Of a stretch of 64,000 nt of DNA, positions 57,748 through 64,000 are shown one piece after another; the first letter of the stretch is position 1; the number at the start of each line of letters is the position of its first letter. The DNA is from Pseudorhodoplanes sp049324435 (lineage in GTDB: Bacteria; Pseudomonadota; Alphaproteobacteria; Rhizobiales; Xanthobacteraceae), in contig JBMOOQ010000025.1 in the NCBI GenBank assembly GCA_049324435.1, forward strand, positions 1 to 64,000, in the 5' to 3' direction. The position numbers and the translations under genes are program-made. The notes under the pieces were generated by a model. The model saw only the letters and a program-made list of their open reading frames with translations. It made no database searches and was not told the DNA's origin.

Positions 57748-58863
57748 TCATGCTTTCAGTCCCGCCTCTTTCAGGAGCGGTATCACGGTCTCGCAGAAAT
57801 ACGGCAATTCGTTCTTGTAATTGACGAACGACAACGCCGCACCGTTGAAGCCCGCACCGGCAAATTTCGTAAGCTCGGACGCGATCTTTTCCGGCGTTCC
57901 GACCAGCGGATAGCTGCCGGTCCCCGCGGAGAAGCGCTGCTTGTAGAGCCTGAAAGCCTCGTCCTCGTGGCTTTGGCTGAAGTTCCTTTTCTGCTGCATG
58001 TGGTAAGCGACGGCTTCCTCATCGATATGCTGCCGGGAATAATAATCGTAATAGTCCTCGGCCTCGGCCTGCGTTGGGCGGCACACCACATGACCGATGG
58101 TGAACACGCCGATATCGCGATTGAATTTTTTGGCGCGTCCTTTGATGTCGGCGATATGGCCCTTGCCCACCTCGAGATCGGTGAAACTCGTGAACAGGTG
58201 ATCGCAGTTCTGCGCCGCGAAATCGCGGCCGGGCGGGCCGAAGGCCGCGTTCATGGTCACCGGCCGCGGCTTCTGGATCGATGCCGGACGGCTCACGGCA
58301 TTCTTCAGATGATAATACTTGCCGTCGAAGTCGATCGGCTTGTCGCTGTTATAGGTCTGGACGATGACGTCGAGCCATTCCTTGGCCTGCACATACGCAT
58401 CGGGAACCAGCGTCACCCCGAACATGTCGAATTCGTCCGGATTCCATCCGCACACGATGTTGAGCCCGGCGCGGCCGTGACTGATATGATCGACGGTCGC
58501 AAGCGCCTTCGCCGCATAGAGCGGATGCAGGAGCGGCACATGCACGGTCATGAACAGCGCGATGCGTTCGGTGATGGAGGCAAGACCGGCCGCCCAGGTG
58601 AACGTCTCGAACGACCATTCCCGAACATTGGTCGAGCCGCCATAGCCGCGCCAGCGCGCGATCGGAAGAAAGAAATCCATCCCGCCGCGCTCGGCGATCC
58701 GGCACGCCGCCGCGATATCGTCCCATTCCGCCTTCCAGGCTTCCGGAACGGTCGAAAAGGTCAGCCCGCGGTCAGCATTCGCGGAAAACACGCCGAGCTT
58801 GAAGCCATTCTTCGCAGGGTCCGCCATCGGATTGACGACCCGCGTCGATTCAGCAGCCGGCAT
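57748..58863 (-). CDS. LLM-class flavin-dependent oxidoreductase
   Basis: A 371-residue luciferase-like monooxygenase (bacterial luciferase superfamily) that uses reduced FMN from a separate reductase. Family landmarks: KLGVFSANADRGLTFSTVP, WRGYGGSTNVREWSFETFTW, IALFMTVHVPLLHPLYAAKA, DHISHGRAGLNIVCGWNPDE (the classic segment), and SYPLVGTPEKIASELTKFA. It resembles RutA/SfnG/EDTA-monooxygenase-type enzymes that cleave C-N or C-S bonds. ATG 58863 is preferred since GGAG lies eight bases before it. Upstream lies the direct repeat at 58883-58896. Substrate unknown. Confidence 0.88.
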   Translation of the reverse strand: MPAAESTRVVNPMADPAKNGFKLGVFSANADRGLTFSTVPEAWKAEWDDIAAACRIAERGGMDFFLPIARWRGYGGSTNVREWSFETFTWAAGLASITERIALFMTVHVPLLHPLYAAKALATVDHISHGRAGLNIVCGWNPDEFDMFGVTLVPDAYVQAKEWLDVIVQTYNSDKPIDFDGKYYHLKNAVSRPASIQKPRPVTMNAAFGPPGRDFAAQNCDHLFTSFTDLEVGKGHIADIKGRAKKFNRDIGVFTIGHVVCRPTQAEAEDYYDYYSRQHIDEEAVAYHMQQKRNFSQSHEDEAFRLYKQRFSAGTGSYPLVGTPEKIASELTKFAGAGFNGAALSFVNYKNELPYFCETVIPLLKEAGLKA

Positions 58864-58882
58864 GTCACCGCTCCGTCGCAAA

Positions 58883-58896
58883 ACAGTATACAGTAT
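58883..58896. promoter_or_regulatory. Tandem ACAGTAT direct repeat upstream of the LLM gene
   Basis: ACAGTAT occurs twice in a row with no gap, overlapping the palindromes GTATAC and ATAC-A-GTAT. It lies 20 bases before the LLM start and just after the GntR gene. GntR proteins of the FadR/VanR group often bind GTATAC-centred sites, so this is a candidate operator. Confidence 0.45.
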
Positions 58897-58969
58897 CCAA
58901 ATTACGGACCCGCATGTTGGGAGTCAAGAAATGTCGCTCGGCCGGTGCGCTCTTATCGTTCGACCGGCG

Positions 58970-59653
58970 TCACGTGCGATAGGTCCGATACGCCAGCACG
59001 GCCGCATCGACGTGTTCCCGGAACAGTGCGCCGACACGGCCGGCGTCGCGCGCGGCGAACGCCTCATGAATCAGTCGCAAGCGGGCGAGCACGTCGTCCC
59101 GGACCGCGCGCTGCGGCAGCGTTACAAGACGCACGATCTGCACGTGATCGATATAGCGCGCGAGCGCGGCAACCAGTTGCGCATTCGGAACCTGTGCGAG
59201 CCAGGCGCCGCGAAACTTGGCATTGGCCACCACAAAGGCACTGAAATCGTTGGCGTCACTTGCAGCGATGCCTTCCTCGATGGCCTCCTCCATCGTTTGC
59301 AGCGCCTCGTCGGTCATCTTCCGCGCTGCGATCTCGGCCGCAGCCGGCTCCAGCAGGCGCCTGATCTCGAAAATGTCCGCGACCTCCTGATCGCTGTAGC
59401 GCCGCAGGATGAAGCCGCGCGTCGAACTCTCGATCATGCCGTCATGCACGAGCTGCATCAGCGCCTCGCGCACCGGCATCCGCGACACACCGAATTCGTC
59501 CGCAATATCGACGTCGACCAGCCGATCCTCGAAAGTCAATTGTCCGGACTGGATGCGCTCGCGCAAATGCTCGTAAATCTGCTCGCGCAGACTGACGGCC
59601 TTGAGAATCCGTGGCTTACCTATCGGTTTCGCCTTCATCGATCGCTCACTCAT
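58970..59653 (-). CDS. GntR-family (FadR-type, FCD domain) transcriptional regulator
   Basis: A 227-residue regulator. The winged helix-turn-helix is at residues about 18-80: SLREQIYEHLRERIQSGQL, VDVDIADEFGVSRMPVREAL, GMIESSTRGFILRR. The FCD effector domain follows: IFEIRRLLEPAAAEIAA, FVVANAKFRGAWLAQ, RLIHEAFAARD, FREHVDAAV. Some metal-binding histidines of typical FCD domains are replaced (FRGAW rather than FH), so ligand binding may differ. ATG 59653 overlaps the stop of the ABC ATPase gene (ATGA), tying it to the transporter operon. Confidence 0.9.
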   Translation of the reverse strand: MSERSMKAKPIGKPRILKAVSLREQIYEHLRERIQSGQLTFEDRLVDVDIADEFGVSRMPVREALMQLVHDGMIESSTRGFILRRYSDQEVADIFEIRRLLEPAAAEIAARKMTDEALQTMEEAIEEGIAASDANDFSAFVVANAKFRGAWLAQVPNAQLVAALARYIDHVQIVRLVTLPQRAVRDDVLARLRLIHEAFAARDAGRVGALFREHVDAAVLAYRTYRT

Positions 59654-61512
59654 CGTAGCGCGCCCATTGCGGGATCCGGGGCCAGAACCGGGGGCCACGG
59701 CTTGTCCGCATTGTCGGGAGGCACAGCCTCAAGCAAGGCCTTGGTATAGGGATGTTGCGGATTCGAAAATACGGCTTCAGTCGGACCTTCCTCCACGATT
59801 TCCCCGGCATGCATCATCAGAATGCGGGAACACAGATAACGGACGACCGCAAGATCGTGGCTGATGAACACCATTGTCAGGCCGCGGCTGCGGTTCAGGT
59901 CGAGCAGACAATTGAGGATATGCGCCTGCACCGACACATCAAGACCGGAGACAATCTCATCCGCAACAATGAGTTTGGGCTTTGCACCCAGCGCGCGGCC
60001 GATATTCACGCGCTGGCGCTGCCCGCCCGACAATTGCGACGGAAACCGGTCAAGGCAATCGGGCGGAAGTCCGGTGTCGCGCAGCAAGGCTTCGGCAACC
60101 GGTCTGCGCTCCGATTCCGGCGCGTAAGTCTCGCCCACCTCCAGCGCCTGGGTTACGAGACGCATGACACTGCGCCTTGGATTAAGCGCCGATTGCGGGT
60201 CTTGGAAAATCAGCTGCGTATCGCGATGTGTGAGATAGACGGCCCCGGACGCGCGCTCCTGACCGTAGATGCGGATAGTGCCTTGGCTCGGCCTTTCGAG
60301 CCCGACGATGAGCCTCCCGATCGAGGTCTTGCCGCTGCCGCTCTCGCCGACGATTCCGAGGACCTCGCCTTCCTGCACCTGGAACGTTGCGCACTTGACC
60401 GCGTCGAACCGCGAGCGCCGCAGGCCAAGGAAGCCGCGTGAGGCGCGGTAGCTCAGCCGGACCCTGTCGAACGCTACGGCGGCCGGTGCGTCCGCAACGG
60501 CGGCGGGGACCGAAATCACTTCGCGGACCTCGGTATTGACACCCGCCTCGCACCGCTCTGAGCAGCGCACCCAATGCCCCTCGCCGACCCGGCGCGGCGG
60601 CAGCCGCGTCGAGGCACAGTCCGGATCTTTCACGGCGCAGCGCGGCGCGAACCGGCAGCCGGCGAGCCCTGCGAAACTCGCAAGCCCCGGCATATGATCG
60701 GACAATGCCGGCAGAACGCGGCGCGGTCCGGTCAGATCCGGGTTCGCGGCGAGAAGGCTCTTCGTATAGGGATGCGACGGCGCCTTCAGCACCGCCGAGG
60801 CTGGACCGAACTCGACCATGTCGCCGGCATACATCACGCCGACATCGCGGCAGACGTGACCGGCGAGCCGCAGATCGTGCGTGATGAACAGCAGTGCAGT
60901 CCGGTGCAGCTTTTGCTGCTCCGCGATCAGGCGCACGATATGAGCCTGCGTCATCACGTCGAGTGCGGTGGTTGGCTCGTCCGCGACCACAAGGGCAGGC
61001 TCGCCTGCGAAGGCCATGGCGATCAGAACGCGCTGGCACTGTCCGCCCGACAATTCATGCGGATAGCGCAGCAGCGCCTCCTCCGCATTGCGCAACTGCA
61101 CCTGCGTCAGCCGCTCGATCATCAGCGCGCGATGGCGGCTGCGCTCGATGCCTATATGACGCAGATGCTCCGCGAATTGCGAACCGATGGTCCGCACCGG
61201 ATTGAGCGCACTCAGCGGCTCCTGCGGGATGAAGGCGATGCGGCGGCCGAGCAATCCACGCCGCTGTGCCTTGCCGAGGGCCTCCAGGTTCATGCCGTCG
61301 AACGAAACCGTTCCCGCGCTGACCGAGAAATTGTCCGGCAGCAGCCCCGAAATCACCCGTCCGATCATGCTCTTGCCGGCGCCGGATTCGCCGACCAGCC
61401 CGACGATATCGCCCTGTCCGAGTTCAAACGAAATATCGCGCAGCACAGCGATGCTGCGCCCGCCCATGCGCGCGGTCACCGTCACATCGTCGAATGAAAG
61501 CACGGTTCCCAT
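59650..61512 (-). CDS. Dipeptide/oligopeptide-type ABC transporter, fused double ATPase
   Basis: A 620-residue fusion of DppD- and DppF-like ATPases. The first domain has Walker A GESGAGKSMIGRVISGL, signature LSGGQCQRVLIAMAFAG and Walker B LVVADEPTTALDVMTQ. It ends in an OppD-type cysteine cluster (GCRFAPRCAVKDPDC, then VRC) that binds an Fe-S cluster in some relatives. The second has Walker A GESGSGKTSIGRLIVGL, Q-loop LIFQDPQSALNPRRSV, signature LSGGQRQRVNIGRALG, Walker B LIVADEIVSGLDVSVQ (I in place of P). ATG 61512 shares one base with the upstream stop. Substrate may be a peptide, opine or other small solute. Confidence 0.93.
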   Translation of the reverse strand: MGTVLSFDDVTVTARMGGRSIAVLRDISFELGQGDIVGLVGESGAGKSMIGRVISGLLPDNFSVSAGTVSFDGMNLEALGKAQRRGLLGRRIAFIPQEPLSALNPVRTIGSQFAEHLRHIGIERSRHRALMIERLTQVQLRNAEEALLRYPHELSGGQCQRVLIAMAFAGEPALVVADEPTTALDVMTQAHIVRLIAEQQKLHRTALLFITHDLRLAGHVCRDVGVMYAGDMVEFGPASAVLKAPSHPYTKSLLAANPDLTGPRRVLPALSDHMPGLASFAGLAGCRFAPRCAVKDPDCASTRLPPRRVGEGHWVRCSERCEAGVNTEVREVISVPAAVADAPAAVAFDRVRLSYRASRGFLGLRRSRFDAVKCATFQVQEGEVLGIVGESGSGKTSIGRLIVGLERPSQGTIRIYGQERASGAVYLTHRDTQLIFQDPQSALNPRRSVMRLVTQALEVGETYAPESERRPVAEALLRDTGLPPDCLDRFPSQLSGGQRQRVNIGRALGAKPKLIVADEIVSGLDVSVQAHILNCLLDLNRSRGLTMVFISHDLAVVRYLCSRILMMHAGEIVEEGPTEAVFSNPQHPYTKALLEAVPPDNADKPWPPVLAPDPAMGALR

Positions 61513-62426
61513 CAGATAGTCCGCTTTCGCAGCCGCGGGTCGAGCGTGACACGCAGGCCTTCGCCGAGCAGGTTGAAGCCGAGCACGGTGATGAACATCG
61601 CGATGATCGGCAGAATGATCCCCCACGGCGCCTGGTACATGTAATTGCGCGCCTGCGCGATCATCTGGCCCCAGGCCGGGACATTGGCCGGCACACTAAG
61701 ACCTACGAAGCTCAGGATCGCCTCGACGATGATGCCGATACCGACCTGCAGCGTGAACAGCGTGATGATCAGCGGCGCGACGCTCGGCAGGATTTCGCGC
61801 AGGATGATTCGGATATTGCCGAAACCGAGCAGCTTGGCCGCGGCGACGAAGTCCTTGCGCGATACCACCATCACCTCGGAGCGCACCACGCGGCAGAACC
61901 GCGTCCAGTCTACGAGTACGATCGACAGGATGACATTGCCGACGCCGGTGCCAAATCCCACCATCAGCGTGACCGACAGCACCACCGGCGGCAGCGACAT
62001 CCACAGATCGACCAGATGGCTGATGGCGCGATCGATCCAGCCGCCGAAATAGCCGGCCAGCAGCGCGAGCGTGGTGCCGAGAAGCGTCGCACCGATCGCC
62101 GCCACGAAGCCGACGAACAGCGCCACGCGGGCGCCGTAGATCATTTGCGACAGGATGCAGCGTCCGAGGCTGTCGGTGCCGAACGGATAATCGATGCTGC
62201 CGCCATCCGCCCACATCGGGGGAAGCAGCATGTTGAGCAGGTCCTGGTTTGCCGGATCGTTCGGTGCGATCTGCGGTGCGAACACGGCACAGATCACCAT
62301 CCCGAGCACGATGGCGCCGCCGATCACCACGCGCGGCGAGCGGATCGCCTGCCGCAGCGCTTCGGCCAGCGCCGACGGCGGCCGCGCTGCCTTAACCGCG
62401 GCGGAGCTTGGGATTGAGGACGACAT
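61512..62426 (-). CDS. Dipeptide/oligopeptide-type ABC transporter permease (DppC-like)
   Basis: A 304-residue inner-membrane permease. It carries the DppC N-terminal pattern: one membrane segment (VVIGGAIVLGMVICAVFAPQ), a periplasmic FGTDSLGRCILSQMIYGAR loop, then five more segments. The cytoplasmic EAA-type loop is FVAAAKLLGFGNIRIILREILPS. It pairs with the DppB-like permease encoded just upstream (35-base overlap). Confidence 0.93.
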   Translation of the reverse strand: MSSSIPSSAAVKAARPPSALAEALRQAIRSPRVVIGGAIVLGMVICAVFAPQIAPNDPANQDLLNMLLPPMWADGGSIDYPFGTDSLGRCILSQMIYGARVALFVGFVAAIGATLLGTTLALLAGYFGGWIDRAISHLVDLWMSLPPVVLSVTLMVGFGTGVGNVILSIVLVDWTRFCRVVRSEVMVVSRKDFVAAAKLLGFGNIRIILREILPSVAPLIITLFTLQVGIGIIVEAILSFVGLSVPANVPAWGQMIAQARNYMYQAPWGIILPIIAMFITVLGFNLLGEGLRVTLDPRLRKRTI

Positions 62427-63408
62427 AGAGGATGTCCACGACGGTGTTAATGGCGAGTGTGGTTATGCAGAAGATCAGCGCGACGCCCTGGATCACCGGC
62501 AGATCGTGATTGCGCACGGCCTGCACCATCAGATTGCCGATCCCGGGATAGGAGAAGATGGTTTCGACCAGCAGCGTGCCTCCGAACAGGAAGCCGAATT
62601 GCGCGCCGATCAGCGTGATCGTCGGCAGCGCCGAATTGCGCAGCATATGCTGGAGGATGATCTGGCGCTCGTTGAGGCCGCGCTGCCGCGCCACCGTAAC
62701 ATAGTGATCTTCGGAAGCTTCGAGCAGCGACGAGCGCAGCACCCGGATCACCAGCGGCGAGAAACCGAGCGCCAGTGCCATCGCCGGCAGGATCAGATGC
62801 GCCAGCGCGTTCTGCCAGTACCCCCATTGCATGTTCACAATGAAGTCGATCAGCAGAAACCCCGTACCATCGGGAATGACGATCCCGGAATCGACCCGGC
62901 CAGAGAATGGCAGCCAGCCGAGCGCCACGCCGAACCCGAGCAGCAGGAAGATCGCCCAGAGAAAGGACGGGATCGACAGCATGCAGACCACGAGCACATC
63001 GAGGATGTTCTCGATAACCGTGCCGCGGGTGCCGTACAGCAGAAGCCCGCCCGGAATGCTGATGACGAGCGCAAAGAACAGACCCACTGCCGCCAGTTCC
63101 AGCGTTGCCGGCAGGGAGTTCGCGAGCAGCCGCGTCACCGGTTCGCGGAACGCGATCGAATTGCCGAGATCGCCCGACAGCGCGTCGCGCAGCCAGATCA
63201 GATACTGAATGACGATCGAGCGATCGAGACCAAGCGCCTTGCGCACCGCCTCGGCATCGGCCGGCGTGGCGTTCGGCGGCAGCAGCAGCGCCAGCGGATC
63301 GGCCGGCAATGCCCGCAGCACGAAGAACACGACCATCGAAAGCAGCAGTACCGTCGGGACGGCGCCCGCCATTCGCCTGGTCGCGACGTTGATCAGAGAT
63401 TTGAACAT
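62392..63408 (-). CDS. Dipeptide/oligopeptide-type ABC transporter permease (DppB-like)
   Basis: A 338-residue permease with the DppB N-terminus (RRMAGAVPTVLLLSMVVFFV, then LRALPADP), six membrane segments, and the loop YVTVARQRGLNERQIILQHMLRN, which is the EAA-type motif for this family. The end ETIFSYPGIGNLMVQAVRNHDLPVIQG is highly typical. ATG 63408 gives the family start; the open frame upstream runs into repeat sequence. It follows the binding-protein gene across a palindromic element. Confidence 0.93.
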   Translation of the reverse strand: MFKSLINVATRRMAGAVPTVLLLSMVVFFVLRALPADPLALLLPPNATPADAEAVRKALGLDRSIVIQYLIWLRDALSGDLGNSIAFREPVTRLLANSLPATLELAAVGLFFALVISIPGGLLLYGTRGTVIENILDVLVVCMLSIPSFLWAIFLLLGFGVALGWLPFSGRVDSGIVIPDGTGFLLIDFIVNMQWGYWQNALAHLILPAMALALGFSPLVIRVLRSSLLEASEDHYVTVARQRGLNERQIILQHMLRNSALPTITLIGAQFGFLFGGTLLVETIFSYPGIGNLMVQAVRNHDLPVIQGVALIFCITTLAINTVVDILYVVLNPKLRRG

Positions 63409-63419
63409 GCCTAATCCGC

Positions 63420-63515
63420 CCTCATCCTGAGGAGGCTGCGAAGCAGCCGTCTCGCAGGAATAGAGCGGCCCCATCCTTCGAGACGCATCGCTGCGCGATG
63501 CTCCTCAGGATGAGG
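63420..63515. repeat. Dispersed palindromic element, Bradyrhizobium-like (unit C)
   Basis: A 96-base element with perfect 15-base ends CCTCATCCTGAGGAG and CTCCTCAGGATGAGG. Inside are hairpins GGCTGC-GAA-GCAGCC and GCATCGC-TGC-GCGATGC. It fills the gap between the binding-protein and permease genes, the place where other operons in this window have a single hairpin. Confidence 0.75.
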
Positions 63516-63547
63516 CCGAGCGCCCCTTTGCATCAGGCTGACTTCGT

Positions 63548-64000
63548 CTATGCCGTGCGCTTCGCTTCTGCCGGCAGCACGTAGCCCTGCGAATAGGTCG
63601 GCATCGACACAGTCTTCTTGGTGACGATGTTGGCGACCGGCTGCAGCAGCGGAATGCTCCAGGTATTCTCCGACGCGTCCTTGTTGAGCGCGCGGTATTC
63701 CGCAAGCCGCTCCTCGCCGAGCTTCATGGCGAACAGCTTTGCGATCCGCTCGCCGTTGGCCGGCTCCTTCCACGCCGAGAAACGCAAGGCCGGATTGAGG
63801 ATACGGCCCGAGTAATTCTCCGGGTCGCCCGTCGCATTGGCCCAGCTATAGAGCATGATGCCGGGCAGCTTGGCGGCGTGATTAAGCTCCATATACTTCG
63901 CGATGGTGATTTCCTCGATCTTCACGTCCGCGCCGATCTGTCGCCACATCTGCGCGATAGCCTGCGCGATCTCGTAGTCGTTCGGGAACGTGCCGTTGGT
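63548..64000 (-). CDS. Dipeptide/oligopeptide-type ABC transporter substrate-binding protein (N-terminus beyond window)
   Basis: The last 150 residues of a family 5 binding protein. Typical end-of-domain sequences are visible: NDYEIAQAIAQMWRQIGADVKIEEIT, which matches the conserved block where a bound-ligand lobe begins, then YMELNHAAKLPGIMLYSWA and YRALNKDASENTWSIPLLQP. The signal peptide and first lobe lie outside the window. First gene of the transporter operon encoded downstream on the minus strand. Confidence 0.9.
   Translation of the reverse strand, partial: TNGTFPNDYEIAQAIAQMWRQIGADVKIEEITIAKYMELNHAAKLPGIMLYSWANATGDPENYSGRILNPALRFSAWKEPANGERIAKLFAMKLGEERLAEYRALNKDASENTWSIPLLQPVANIVTKKTVSMPTYSQGYVLPAEAKRTA

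Noticed and set aside
57037..59244. A 735-codon open frame on the plus strand opposite the CoA ligase and LLM genes
   Set aside because: It runs antisense to two clearly recognisable enzymes, its translation shows no family motif and is rich in Arg and His, as expected for shadow frames in GC-rich DNA.
62194..63414. Long open frame on the plus strand opposite the permease genes
   Set aside because: Composition dominated by Arg, Asp, Gln and His and no similarity; explained by the codon bias of the real genes on the other strand.

Overview
The window is GC-rich and looks like a chromosomal stretch of an alphaproteobacterium of the order Hyphomicrobiales, most likely a relative of Bradyrhizobium, Rhodopseudomonas or Pseudolabrys. 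The grounds are the codon use, the Nrt/NasST style of nitrate assimilation operon, the many branched-chain-amino-acid-type (Liv) ABC transporters linked to catabolic genes, and three palindromic intergenic elements resembling those dispersed through Bradyrhizobium-type genomes. No rRNA, tRNA, CRISPR array, phage gene or transposase was seen. Genus assignment is inference.

Region 1 (1-4404): a minus-strand operon for a gentisate-1,2-dioxygenase-like bicupin, an LVIVD beta-propeller protein, a RidA-family deaminase and a glutathione transferase cut by the window edge. It diverges from a FadR-type GntR regulator; a GIY-YIG protein overlaps the regulator's 3' end. Region 2 (4490-14352): a candidate catabolic regulon with a BKACE-type beta-keto-acid cleavage enzyme, an FAD monooxygenase like salicylyl-CoA hydroxylases, an acyl-CoA dehydrogenase, a full Liv-type importer (with a LivM-LivG fusion), a 3-hydroxyacyl-CoA/carnitine-dehydrogenase-like enzyme and a TetR regulator. 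Two related inverted repeats in its two divergent promoters suggest one regulator controls the set. Region 3 (14501-17181): an exported N-acetylmuramoyl-L-alanine amidase, a small ORF, an alpha/beta hydrolase and a VOC protein.

Region 4 (17421-31452) is assimilatory nitrate reduction: NasT and NasS, a sigma-54 promoter, a leader with an ANTAR-type two-hairpin motif and a terminator, NrtABC transport, an FAD oxidoreductase, siroheme nitrite reductase, an unusual FAD/NADPH reductase with an Fe-S domain in place of flavodoxin, the molybdenum nitrate reductase NasA and siroheme synthase CysG. In effect the sensor, transport, both reductions, their electron supply and the siroheme cofactor are all encoded together.

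Region 5 (31459-44239) holds two divergent LysR-controlled operons. One has a dienelactone-hydrolase-family protein, a single-domain cupin and a Liv transporter. The other has a molybdenum hydroxylase large subunit, a DapA-family aldolase and a second, paralogous substrate-binding protein with no transporter of its own. Region 6 (44358-53605): 3-hydroxyanthranilate 3,4-dioxygenase, aspartate dehydrogenase, a tandem VOC protein, an FAD monooxygenase, an SsuABC-type importer, and a two-subunit Rieske dioxygenase divergent from a TetR regulator across a perfect 26-bp palindrome. Region 7 (53636-64000): a long minus-strand array running from a peptide/opine-type ABC importer through a GntR regulator, a flavin monooxygenase (LLM class), an acyl-CoA ligase and an EthD-like protein to a rare-looking fusion of an HpcH/HpaI aldolase with a metal-dependent cyclase. 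Overall the window is a set of small-molecule uptake-and-degradation modules, each with its own regulator, around a nitrate assimilation operon.
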